The translations under genes and the position numbers were made by a program. Below, piece after piece: positions 1 through 6,584 of a stretch of DNA of 8,082 nt. Below the pieces are notes generated by a model. The model searched no databases. It was not told the DNA's origin and saw nothing but the letters and a program-made list of their open reading frames with translations. The stretch is from SIG565 sp045601525. Lineage in GTDB: Bacteria; Bacillota; Clostridia; Oscillospirales; Acutalibacteraceae. Position 1 is the first letter of the stretch. Each line of letters opens with the position of its first letter. The stretch covers positions 1-8,082 of the forward strand of contig JAZRZR010000013.1 in assembly GCA_045601525.1 (NCBI GenBank), read 5' to 3'.

Positions 1-443
1 ACTGCATTACCGGCAAGTGACAAACCGATGATAGCAACTGTAGGACCGATAACAACAGGAGGCATCAACTTATTAATCCAGTTAACACCTACGAGCTTAA
101 CGATGATTGCGATAACCACATAAACAAGACCTGCAAAAATAGCGCCAAGGATTAGGCCAACATAGCCGAGTGACATTGAAACGCCACCTGCAAAAGCAGC
201 AGCCATAGAGCCCAAGAATGCGAAGGAAGAGCCAAGGAAAACGGGACTAGAGAATTTTGTGAAAAGTAGGTAAACCAATGTTCCGAGACCTGCACCAAAA
301 AGCGCAGCAGCAGAACTCATGCCATTGCCGATAATTACCGGCACTACCAAAGTAGCCGCCATAATAGCAAGAAGTTGCTGAATGGCAAATACGATGGTTT
401 GACCGAATTTAGGACGGTCTTTTACATTGTAAATCATTTGCAT
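1..443 (-). CDS. uraA: uracil permease (NCS2 family), N-terminal part, cut by window edge
   Basis: Proton-coupled uracil importer of the inner membrane, NCS2/UraA-PyrP family; only the first 147 codons are inside the window. The visible part begins MQMIYNVKDRPKFGQ, followed by hydrophobic helices. It carries family hallmarks: SSPVFLGSSFAF (about residues 65-76, like the CPVYLGSSFAF segment of UraA) and MPPVVIGPTVAIIGLSLA near the cut, matching the LPPVVTGP signature of uracil permeases. The ATG at 443 is preferred because a GGGGG-AAAG purine run (456-448) lies about 8 nt upstream; the ATG at 437 would be 14 nt away. It follows pyrR by 86 nt in the same direction, the usual partner of a PyrR-controlled operon, so co-transcription is likely. 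Family assignment is firm. Uracil specificity is inferred from the motifs and the neighbour. The truncation is due to the window, not to gene decay. Confidence 0.93.
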   Translation of the reverse strand, partial: MQMIYNVKDRPKFGQTIVFAIQQLLAIMAATLVVPVIIGNGMSSAAALFGAGLGTLVYLLFTKFSSPVFLGSSFAFLGSMAAAFAGGVSMSLGYVGLILGAIFAGLVYVVIAIIVKLVGVNWINKLMPPVVIGPTVAIIGLSLAGNA

Positions 444-498
444 TTTTCTTTCCCCCATATTCTTTTTGCATTTTTTGCAAAAATTAAAATATAATATA

Positions 499-523
499 TT
501 AAAACGGGTTGTCCCCGATTTAA
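499..523 (-). promoter_or_regulatory. intercistronic hairpin between pyrR and uraA (possible weak terminator or attenuator)
   Basis: An inverted repeat starts 6 nt after the pyrR stop: arms TTAAA-a-CGGG and CCCG-a-TTTAA, one mismatch, 5-nt loop. On the minus strand it is followed by a broken T/A run (TTTTAATATATTATATTTTAA) rather than a clean U-tract. It could lower uraA expression relative to pyrR, as the intercistronic attenuator does in the Bacillus pyr operon, but I see no recognisable PyrR binding loop here. A second perfect hairpin (463-483, arms TTTTTGCA and TGCAAAAA, 5-nt loop) sits just upstream of the uraA ribosome binding site. Confidence 0.4.
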
Positions 524-529
524 CCAATT

Positions 530-1066
530 TTATTCGGTATAAAGTTTTACCGAAAGTTCTTCCTCAAAGGGTGGAACAGTTACCGAAATGCGTTCACTTC
601 GGCTTGTGGGGATATTTTTGCCCACATAATCGCCTCTGATGGGCAACTCGCGGTGACCCCTATCAACCAAAACTGCCAACTGGACCGATTTCGGTCTGCC
701 AAACTCAAGAATTGCTTCAAGGGCAGCACGAGCCGTTCTGCCTGTATAAAGAACATCATCAACTAGAATAACCTTTTTATTTGTTATATCCTCATCGATT
801 TTCGAAAAGGTTATTACGGGCTTCTTTTGTTTTTGGTTCAAATCATCACGGTGAGGTGTTACATCCACACTACCCACCGAAACCGCCTTGCCCTCTATTT
901 GAGCAATGTTTTCGGCAATTCGCTCGGCCAACGGAACTCCTCGGCGCATTACACCTATTATATATATGTTGTCACAACCGCCGTTGCGTTCTAATATCTC
1001 GTGAGAAATACGCTTGAGTGCACGGTTAACATCGGCGGTGCACATAAGTTCGGCTTTATAAGTCAT
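530..1066 (-). CDS. pyrR: bifunctional pyr operon regulator / uracil phosphoribosyltransferase PyrR
   Basis: UMP/UTP-sensing RNA-binding attenuation protein of pyrimidine genes, in many species with uracil phosphoribosyltransferase activity; cytosolic. The protein is 178 residues, the normal family length. The type I PRTase fold is clear: the PRPP-binding loop VILVDDVLYTGRT spans residues 99-111, GVMRRGVPLA lies at 38-47, and the PyrR-specific LVDRGHRELPIRGDYVGK stands at 133-150. A TTG precedes the ATG by one codon; I chose the ATG (1066-1064) because MTYKAEL is a typical PyrR start. A GGTGA ribosome binding site lies about 6-9 nt upstream. It has its own promoter and a leader with a terminator-like hairpin, and precedes a uracil permease on the same strand. 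It therefore probably controls its own leader. The PRTase family is certain; active catalysis is not shown by sequence alone. Confidence 0.96.
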   Translation of the reverse strand: MTYKAELMCTADVNRALKRISHEILERNGGCDNIYIIGVMRRGVPLAERIAENIAQIEGKAVSVGSVDVTPHRDDLNQKQKKPVITFSKIDEDITNKKVILVDDVLYTGRTARAALEAILEFGRPKSVQLAVLVDRGHRELPIRGDYVGKNIPTSRSERISVTVPPFEEELSVKLYTE

Positions 1067-1080
1067 CAAAAATCACCAAC

Positions 1081-1107
1081 AAAAATCGGCCGACAAATAC
1101 CGACCGA
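1081..1107 (-). terminator. leader terminator (attenuator) just upstream of pyrR
   Basis: On the minus strand the leader holds a 7-bp G+C-rich stem, TCGGTCG / CGGCCGA with one G-T pair and an 8-nt loop, followed at once by TTTTTG. This is a compact intrinsic terminator ending 14 nt before the pyrR ATG. It lies inside the transcript, downstream of a good promoter, so it would work as an attenuator rather than as an end-of-gene terminator. This fits PyrR autoregulation. Confidence 0.65.
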
Positions 1108-1150
1108 CCACCTGCACACCAAAAAGACTCATCGATTATAATATAGTGTG

Positions 1151-1196
1151 GCAAAATAATCTTACGGCATCGCTGTACCTGACTTAAAGATTTTGC
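1151..1196 (-). promoter_or_regulatory. structured 5' leader element of the pyrR transcript
   Basis: A stem-loop lies near the 5' end of the predicted pyrR mRNA. The outer stem is GCAAAA/TTTTGC (1196-1191 with 1156-1151), then a bulge and TCTT/AAGA. An inner small hairpin GGTA-CAGCGA-TGCC sits in the loop. Its 3' arm overlaps a second possible pairing (TGCCACAC with GTGTGCA, one bulged C), so mutually exclusive folds ahead of the terminator are possible. This is where a PyrR-binding anti-antiterminator would be expected, yet the Bacillus-type consensus loop (CNGNGAGG) is not visible. The structure is seen; the PyrR role is inferred. Confidence 0.45.
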
Positions 1197-1223
1197 AACC
1201 GGAATTTCCGACTGCTATTATAT

Positions 1224-1252
1224 GTTATACCACAATATATAGCGTTTGTAAA
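1224..1252 (-). promoter_or_regulatory. sigma-A promoter of the pyrR-uraA operon
   Basis: On the minus strand: -35 TTTACA (1252-1247), a 17-bp spacer, -10 TATAAC (1229-1224). Start of transcription is predicted near 1217, giving a leader of about 150 nt before the pyrR ATG, enough for the attenuator described. Confidence 0.75.
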
Positions 1253-1260
1253 TAAAAATT

Positions 1261-1464
1261 TATGTTTTTTTACATATTTTTAGTGTTTTTTCTAAAAATG
1301 TGTGTGACTCTTTGAAACTCCCCTTTGCCGATTTTGGCTTTTCGCACAAAAAATCTCCCATAAATTACCATTTTTGGCAATAAAACAAGGTTACAAACCT
1401 GTAACCATTTCGTAATTTAGTATTTTGTTGTATATTTTGCACAAAAACAAGCCCTTATTTTAGT
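1261..1464. other. divergent intergenic region with palindrome and candidate WalR-like site
   Basis: This AT-rich stretch between the pyrR promoter and the promoter of the G5/3D gene has no convincing reading frame. The clearest structure is an 18-bp palindrome at 1389-1406 (GGTTACA-AACC-TGTAACC). Its right arm also begins a direct repeat TGTAAC-N5-CGTAAT (1400-1416), which matches the WalR consensus TGTWAH-N5-TGTWAH at all but one position. Nothing else in the stretch is recognisable. Confidence 0.45.
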
Positions 1465-1493
1465 TTGACATTTACATCTTTAGCAGTTATACT
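1465..1493 (+). promoter_or_regulatory. sigma-A promoter of the G5/3D wall protein gene
   Basis: -35 TTGACA (1465-1470, perfect consensus), a 17-bp spacer, -10 TATACT (1488-1493). Start is predicted near 1500, giving a leader of about 90 nt. Confidence 0.82.
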
Positions 1494-1503
1494 GTTTTTC
1501 GTT

Positions 1504-1568
1504 GTGATAAATTCTATCACCCGATACAAGTCCTGAAAAATAATTCGATAACGCCAAGGCGTTTATCG
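1504..1568 (+). promoter_or_regulatory. two hairpins in the 5' leader of the G5/3D gene
   Basis: Hairpin one is GTGATA-aattc-TATCAC (1504-1520). Hairpin two is CGATAACGC-CAAG-GCG(T)TTATCG (1546-1568), nine pairs with one bulged T, ending 8 nt before the AAAGGAG ribosome binding site. The TATCG at 1564-1568 could instead pair with an earlier CGATA at 1522-1526, so two folds compete. There is no U-tract, so this is not a terminator. It does not match a riboswitch class I can name, including the c-di-AMP ydaO motif often found upstream of wall hydrolases. Confidence 0.4.
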
Positions 1569-1590
1569 TAAAGACTAAAGGAGTTATTTG

Positions 1591-2649
1591 ATGTTAGAAA
1601 AAATCAAGTATTTCTTGTTTCGTTTTTCATCCTCTCGCAGAATATGCCTTATAGCAATGTCTTTGTTGTTGGCGGCCGTTATTACATTTTTAACCGCTTC
1701 AATAAATATTGTTAAAATTCATGAGAGCGGCTCGGTTAAAACGATTTATTCCCTTAAAAACCAACCGACTGAACTTATGTCTTTAGCAGGCTACAACGCC
1801 GAGGGCTTTGAAATCACCGATGTTAAAAACGAGGGTAAGTTAATTAACATTTCCCTTTCACGCACCTTCCCCGTTCACATCACATTGGGCGAACAAACAA
1901 ATACAGTTAATGTTATTGCTGGAACATCGGTTGCCGATGCAATAAAGTTGGCCGGCATTAGTCTTGACCAGCACGATATCGTAAACCTTCCCCTCTTGAA
2001 TCAACTCACAGGTACTACCTATATTGATGTTATCGATATTTCGTATGTTACCGTGGTTGTTGAGGAAACTATTCCTTACAGCACAAAAACCGTATATTCC
2101 AATAAATACGACACTACCTTCTCAACAGGCGGTAGTGAGGGCCTTAAAAATGTAACCTATCTTAAAAAGGTTGTAAACGGCGAGGAACTTGAAAGCACCT
2201 TTGTTTCTCAGGACATTGTAAAATCTGCGGTTGACAAGGTTGTTACCGTAGGCACAAAAGCAAAGGCTGTTACCGATTCAAGCATGGTAAACTGCATTTC
2301 CACATTAAAGCCGAGCAAGCCGATTGAACTTGATAAAAACGGCAACCCCACAACCTATAAGAAGCATATTACCGTTCAGGCCACCGCCTACACCTATACA
2401 GGCTATAACTGTGCTTGGGGTGTAGCACCTCAACCGGGTTATGTTGCAATAAACACAAACATTTTCCCCTATGGTACAAAGTTTTATATCAAATCGAGTG
2501 ACGGTAGATATATCTACGGTTATGCCGTAGCGGCCGACACAGGCGGTTTCGTAGAAACCAGACCTAACAACTTTGACCTTTTCTTTGAAACCGAAGCGCA
2601 ATGCCGTGCCTTCGGCCGAAGAAATATTGAGGTTTATGTATTATATTAA
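1591..2649 (+). CDS. membrane-anchored cell-wall protein with DUF348, G5 and 3D domains (YabE-like)
   Basis: Probable peptidoglycan-acting enzyme or wall-remodelling protein of the YabE/Rpf2 type; 352 residues. A short basic N-terminus (about 1-17) precedes one membrane helix or uncleaved signal anchor (about 18-38). A DUF348 domain lies near 94-152 and a weaker copy near 40-92. A G5 domain follows near 153-222 (VVVEETIPYSTKTVYSNKY). A linker leads to a C-terminal 3D domain at 262-351 (ATAYTYTGY, ADTGG, NNFDLFF), a double-psi beta-barrel related to lytic transglycosylase MltA. Of the three aspartates naming the domain, the first is Asn288 (VAIN where VAVD is usual); D316 and D329 are kept. 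The ATG at 1591 is chosen over a TTG one codon earlier because AAAGGAG (1577-1583) is 7 nt upstream. It is monocistronic and ends in a bidirectional terminator. YabE-like architecture is clear; the enzyme activity is inferred. Confidence 0.9.
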   Translation: MLEKIKYFLFRFSSSRRICLIAMSLLLAAVITFLTASINIVKIHESGSVKTIYSLKNQPTELMSLAGYNAEGFEITDVKNEGKLINISLSRTFPVHITLGEQTNTVNVIAGTSVADAIKLAGISLDQHDIVNLPLLNQLTGTTYIDVIDISYVTVVVEETIPYSTKTVYSNKYDTTFSTGGSEGLKNVTYLKKVVNGEELESTFVSQDIVKSAVDKVVTVGTKAKAVTDSSMVNCISTLKPSKPIELDKNGNPTTYKKHITVQATAYTYTGYNCAWGVAPQPGYVAINTNIFPYGTKFYIKSSDGRYIYGYAVAADTGGFVETRPNNFDLFFETEAQCRAFGRRNIEVYVLY

Positions 2650-2676
2650 AAAAACCACCCAAACGGGTGGTTTTTT
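2649..2676. terminator. bidirectional intrinsic terminator shared by two convergent genes
   Basis: Perfect stem AAAAAACCACCC-AAAC-GGGTGGTTTTTT with T-runs on both strands. It begins in the stop codon of the G5/3D gene and the T-run enters the stop codon of the facing sulfatase gene (2677-2679), so one hairpin ends both transcripts. Confidence 0.92.
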
Positions 2677-4356
2677 TTATAATGTATAGTCGATTTTCTT
2701 TACATTGCCGGTCGGCTTATAATTGTTGATATCACGACCATCTCCCTCGATAACATATTCTCGCAAGAAGGTTTCGTTTTGGTCTTTGTCGGTTTCTGTG
2801 TTATAGTGATATCTCTTTCTTTGAGCATTTTCGGGGACCTCGTCAATTGGGGTACCGAACTTGCTGTAATCTCCGCCAAGCATTTTTATAACATACGGGA
2901 AAATATCCTCGTGCGATACGGGTGCTTCGCTTATCTTAAGCGGTGCCGATGTGTCCGCTTTTGCAGGTTTTATCATCATAATGCAGTTTTGCGCCTGCCT
3001 AAATTCACCGTAAAACTCGCCGTGGTCGGCAGTTATTATAACGGTAGTATTGTCATAAATGCCTGCTTCTTTAAGTTTTTCAATATATGTTTTAATGATT
3101 TTAATATCACCACGAAGTGCTTGGGTGAGTTCGACCGATGTTGCATACTCAGCATTTTCATTGAGGGTTGTGCCCGGGTGTGGACCATACATATGATAAA
3201 AACGGAAAGCAGACGAATAATCTTCGCTAACTTCCATTTCCGTATTGTTAATACTTGCAAAAAACTCCAAGTCGTCAAGTGGCGTTGCGGCATTTACCTT
3301 TTCCGCACACACCTTTGCGTTCAACAAATCGGTGTTATATGAAAAGCGTGTTTTGAAAAGATACGGCATACCACGAAATGCCGAAACCTTTATGGTTTGT
3401 TTAACGAAATCCCAGACCTTTATACTGGAAAGCCCTGCGGAAAAACTTGATGTATAGTTATCAATATAAGCCTTTGCCGACCCACCAACATATACAGGAT
3501 GGGTAAATACCCTTATATCTGTATCAAGTGAATCTATAGTCTTTATATAATCGCTGTTCTTAAAGGCGTTATCGGTGTGATTTTGATAGGGTGTATCGTA
3601 ATCACATTTTTGTTTTGTAAGCAAATATGTGATTGCAGGATATGAACGGCTATGTGTAAAAATCGTGTCGGCATAATAAGTAAAGCCGCCCATATCGTCA
3701 AAAAGCGTTGGGTCTTTTTTTAATGCCTCGTTCACAATTTTACTGTCACAATAGTCGACTATGAACATAACTACATTATTTTGTTTTGAAAGAGTGAATC
3801 TATCCTCTTTTGTAAAATAACTGGCTTTGGATTCGCCAATTGATTTATCATAACCAAGATATAACGAAAAAATGCCTACCAACTGCACCAAAGCCAACGC
3901 AAGTGCAAGGTATTTTGTTGTTGTTATATAGGTCCTTTCTTTGCCCTTGCCTTTTAAGATACGCCACAAAACGAAAACGACCGCGATTATAACCGCCCAA
4001 ACCAATGCGTTTATTATTATTGTCTTAACAGGAAGCGATAGTTGCTCACCGTCAAGCACTATTAGCGAGCCATTCAAAAACAAACTTTGCACATAAAAAC
4101 AAACCGTTAATGCAAAAACCGAAAGGTTTAATATTTTAAGAATTTTTATAGGCAAAAAACTTACGGCAAGTGAAAAAACAGCCGCAATGCCTAACGATAT
4201 AAAAACAAGCACGGGCATCGCAACGCCAATAGAAAAATCGAAATCGGCAGGGTTGCCCAAATAAACCTCACTCGGTGCAAAAAACAAAACGGTAAAAATG
4301 CCAACACCACTGAATATAAGAGCGGATATCCATTTTTTCAAAAAAATGCTTTTCAT
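2677..4356 (-). CDS. membrane sulfatase-family protein, LTA synthase / phosphoglycerol transferase-like
   Basis: Predicted integral membrane phosphotransferase or hydrolase of the alkaline-phosphatase/sulfatase superfamily, the class of LtaS and MdoB; 559 residues. The N-terminal third holds about five membrane helices (roughly 10-28, 46-67, 73-95, 110-132, 148-168). The extracytoplasmic catalytic domain starts near 190: VVMFIVDYCDSK (195-206) has the first metal-ligand acid, THSRSYPAITYLLT (234-247) is the nucleophile region, FYHMYGPHPG (387-395) holds a substrate-side histidine, and TADHGE (442-447) holds the metal-binding Asp-His pair. VSHEDIFPYV (480-489) matches the late HxDIFP-type motif. 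The ATG at 4356 has AGGAG 7 nt upstream; a GTG one codon earlier is too close. It is divergent from the YidC/glycerophosphotransferase fusion across 125 bp. A glycerophosphate-polymer role is inferred from that neighbour; a true sulfatase or a phosphoethanolamine-type transferase remains possible. Confidence 0.85.
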   Translation of the reverse strand: MKSIFLKKWISALIFSGVGIFTVLFFAPSEVYLGNPADFDFSIGVAMPVLVFISLGIAAVFSLAVSFLPIKILKILNLSVFALTVCFYVQSLFLNGSLIVLDGEQLSLPVKTIIINALVWAVIIAVVFVLWRILKGKGKERTYITTTKYLALALALVQLVGIFSLYLGYDKSIGESKASYFTKEDRFTLSKQNNVVMFIVDYCDSKIVNEALKKDPTLFDDMGGFTYYADTIFTHSRSYPAITYLLTKQKCDYDTPYQNHTDNAFKNSDYIKTIDSLDTDIRVFTHPVYVGGSAKAYIDNYTSSFSAGLSSIKVWDFVKQTIKVSAFRGMPYLFKTRFSYNTDLLNAKVCAEKVNAATPLDDLEFFASINNTEMEVSEDYSSAFRFYHMYGPHPGTTLNENAEYATSVELTQALRGDIKIIKTYIEKLKEAGIYDNTTVIITADHGEFYGEFRQAQNCIMMIKPAKADTSAPLKISEAPVSHEDIFPYVIKMLGGDYSKFGTPIDEVPENAQRKRYHYNTETDKDQNETFLREYVIEGDGRDINNYKPTGNVKKIDYTL

Positions 4357-4383
4357 CACTTTTCTCCTAATACTTTTTTAATA

Positions 4384-4412
4384 ATTTTATTATTGCGCAT
4401 AAGATTTGTCAA
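4384..4412 (-). promoter_or_regulatory. sigma-A promoter of the sulfatase-like gene
   Basis: On the minus strand: -35 TTGACA (4412-4407), a 17-bp spacer, -10 TAAAAT (4389-4384). The leader is only about 20 nt to the ATG. Confidence 0.82.
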
Positions 4413-4429
4413 TGGTTTTTATGGACAAA
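4405..4429. promoter_or_regulatory. dyad between back-to-back divergent promoters
   Basis: The two -35 boxes (4407-4412 minus, 4422-4427 plus) are 9 bp apart and are embedded in an inverted repeat with arms TTTGTC (4405-4410) and GACAAA (4424-4429). Part of the symmetry comes from the -35 boxes themselves, but the arms extend past them. A regulator bound here would control both genes. No known operator is recognised. Confidence 0.35.
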
Positions 4430-4450
4430 ACCTTTATTGTATGGTAGAAT
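4422..4450 (+). promoter_or_regulatory. sigma-A promoter of the YidC-glycerophosphotransferase operon
   Basis: -35 TGGACA (4422-4427), a 17-bp spacer, -10 TAGAAT (4445-4450) with an extended TG at 4442-4443. Start is predicted near 4457, about 25 nt before the ATG. Confidence 0.78.
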
Positions 4451-4481
4451 AATATAAGTTTTCAATATATGGGGTGACGAA

Positions 4482-6584
4482 ATGGAATTTTTAGAAAGCG
4501 TTATAGGTTATCCTTTGGGGTTTCTTATGAATTTATGTTACCGTTTATTTGCAAATTACGGTGTTGCTATAATTGCTTTTACGCTTCTCACAAAATTTGT
4601 TTTACTTCCTTTATCGGTTTGGGTACAAAAAAACTCTATTAAAATGGTGCAAATGCAACCCGCTATAAACCGCATAAAAGCAAAACACTTTGGCGATGCG
4701 GACACGATTGCCGATGAAGAAGCAAAATTATATAAACAAAACAAGTATAGCCCACTTGCAAGCATTATACCTTTAGCGGTACAAATTTTGCTGTTGATGG
4801 GTGTTGTGGCGGTTATATATAACCCTTTCCAATATTTATTCAATATGGATGCCGCCCTTATTGAAAACATAAGCCGTGTTGCAAGTGAACTTTCGGGAAT
4901 CAACATAGCCGACAGTTCCATTCAACTTACCGCTATAGAATACATCAAAAACCCTGAATTTGCGGCAAGTTTTACAACCATTGCAGGTATTGAAAATTAT
5001 TTAGACCAAATTAAAAATTTCGATTTAATGTTTTTGGGCATAAATCTTTCCTTTAACCCAAGCATTGTTTTGGGTATTACCTGTGTTGTGCCCGTTGTTG
5101 CTGGACTTTCTTCTATGTGGCTTTGCATAGCGCAAAACCAAGCCAACGTTTTGCAGGCAGAACAAAGTGTCGTTAGCCAATGGAGTATGTCTATTTTATC
5201 GGTTGGACTTTCGCTTTATCTTGGCTTTTTCGTGCCTGCGGGCATCGCACTTTATTGGGTTGCAAGTAACCTGTTTGCGATTTTACAACTTTATCTTTTG
5301 AATATGGCAATCCCGCCCAAAAAATATGTAGATTATGAGGCACTTGAAGCAAGCCGCCAAGAACTTGCACAGTTAAACGCTATGACGCCCAAGAAAAAAT
5401 TGTTTGCAAAGGATGAGTTTGCAAAACGAGAACGCGCCGATTACAAACGCTTTTTCTCAATAGCAAATAAACATCTTGTGTTTTATTCCGAGCGCAGCGG
5501 TTTTTATAAATATTACAAAGAGATTATCGAGTTTATTTTAGAAAAAACCACCGTTGCTATACACTATGTAACCAATGACCCGAATGACATTGTTTTCGAA
5601 CTTGCCAAAACACAGCCAAAATTAAAACCGTATTACATAGGCGTTAAAAAGTGCATAACTCTTATGATGCGTATGGAAGCCGATGTTGTTGTAATGACGA
5701 CACCTGATTTGGATAATTTCTATCTTAAACGCTCGTTGCTTCAAAAGGACATTAAATATATCTTTGTTCCGCACGACCCTTCAAGTATGCATATGGGCTT
5801 TAGGGAACATTCGCTTGATAATTTTGATGTCGTGTTCTGTACAGGCCCACACATTAAAGATGAAGTTCGTGCAAGCGAAAAACTTTACGGCACCAAAGAA
5901 AAGGAACTTGTTGAATTCGGTTATCCGTTAATTGAAAATCTTATTGAATCTTGTAAAAATTTAGAGCCTAACGAAAGCACGCGAAAAAGTGTGTTGATTG
6001 CGCCGTCCTGGCAGGAGGATAACCTGCTTGACAGTTGTATAGAGCCACTGATTGACAGCATCTACGGTGACGACTATAAAATAATTGTCCGCCCCCACCC
6101 CGAATATATGAAGCGTTACAGTGCAAAAATGCAACTGCTCGTTGATAAATACGCCGATAAAATCGGTGATGGGTTGGAGTTTGAACTTGATTTTAGTTCC
6201 AATAAATCGGTTTACAGTTCGGATATTTTAGTAACCGACTGGTCGGGTATTGGTATTGAGTTCTCTTTTGCAACACTCAAACCCGCCGTTTTTATTAACA
6301 CCAAAATTAAAATGGAAAACGAAAACTATAAAAATATCGGAATTGAGCCGCAGGAAATCGTTTTGAGAAACATTTTGGGCGTTGCACTTGAAAAGGATGA
6401 AATCCCTCTTAAATTTGCAAATACCGTTAAAAGCTTAATCGGTGACGATTCCTTCAAAGATAAACTGAAAAATAAGCGCGAAGAATATTTTTATAATTTA
6501 GGTTCTGCAGGAACAAACGGAGCCAAATATATTATCCGTTACTTGATAGAAAAGAAAAAAGAAAAGGAGAATAACAATGATTAA
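4482..6584 (+). CDS. YidC/Oxa1 insertase fused to a CDP-glycerol glycerophosphotransferase-like domain
   Basis: A 700-residue two-part membrane protein. Residues 1 to about 285 are a YidC/Oxa1 insertase: NYGVAIIAFTLLTKFVLLPL (25-44), a cytosolic helical hairpin (about 48-92), KYSPLASIIPLAVQILLLMG (88-107), an external loop, then helices ending VPAGIALYWVASNLFAILQL (251-270). The groove arginine of YidC is replaced by Lys38, keeping the charge. After a charged linker (285-330), residues 331-690 resemble TagB/TagF, which transfer glycerol phosphate from CDP-glycerol during teichoic acid synthesis: VPHDPSSMH (429-437) and RPHPEY (537-542) carry the two expected histidines H431 and H539, and SDILVTDWSGIGIEF (580-594) is the nucleotide-binding motif. 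The frame is continuous, without frameshift. The ribosome binding site is GGGGTG 5 nt before the ATG. It shares an operon with the next small gene and is divergent from an LTA-synthase-like gene. The domains are clear; the acceptor substrate is unknown. Confidence 0.92.
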   Translation: MEFLESVIGYPLGFLMNLCYRLFANYGVAIIAFTLLTKFVLLPLSVWVQKNSIKMVQMQPAINRIKAKHFGDADTIADEEAKLYKQNKYSPLASIIPLAVQILLLMGVVAVIYNPFQYLFNMDAALIENISRVASELSGINIADSSIQLTAIEYIKNPEFAASFTTIAGIENYLDQIKNFDLMFLGINLSFNPSIVLGITCVVPVVAGLSSMWLCIAQNQANVLQAEQSVVSQWSMSILSVGLSLYLGFFVPAGIALYWVASNLFAILQLYLLNMAIPPKKYVDYEALEASRQELAQLNAMTPKKKLFAKDEFAKRERADYKRFFSIANKHLVFYSERSGFYKYYKEIIEFILEKTTVAIHYVTNDPNDIVFELAKTQPKLKPYYIGVKKCITLMMRMEADVVVMTTPDLDNFYLKRSLLQKDIKYIFVPHDPSSMHMGFREHSLDNFDVVFCTGPHIKDEVRASEKLYGTKEKELVEFGYPLIENLIESCKNLEPNESTRKSVLIAPSWQEDNLLDSCIEPLIDSIYGDDYKIIVRPHPEYMKRYSAKMQLLVDKYADKIGDGLEFELDFSSNKSVYSSDILVTDWSGIGIEFSFATLKPAVFINTKIKMENENYKNIGIEPQEIVLRNILGVALEKDEIPLKFANTVKSLIGDDSFKDKLKNKREEYFYNLGSAGTNGAKYIIRYLIEKKKEKENNND

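Noticed and set aside
1..443. uracil permease as a truncated pseudogene
   Set aside because: The frame is open to the window edge with family motifs intact; the truncation is only the cut of the window.
484..515. separate promoter for uraA (GGGACA-16-TATATT on the minus strand)
   Set aside because: The -35 is weak and lies in the hairpin loop region; the AT-rich run makes chance -10 matches likely.
1494..1590. c-di-AMP (ydaO-type) riboswitch upstream of a wall hydrolase
   Set aside because: The leader is too short and lacks the conserved segments of that class.
2779..3342. 187-codon plus-strand frame
   Set aside because: It lies wholly inside the well-supported sulfatase gene on the other strand, and its Cys/Phe/Ile/Val-rich composition is that of an antisense shadow.
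4556..4921. 121-codon minus-strand frame
   Set aside because: Antisense to the YidC domain, with no ribosome binding site and shadow-like composition.
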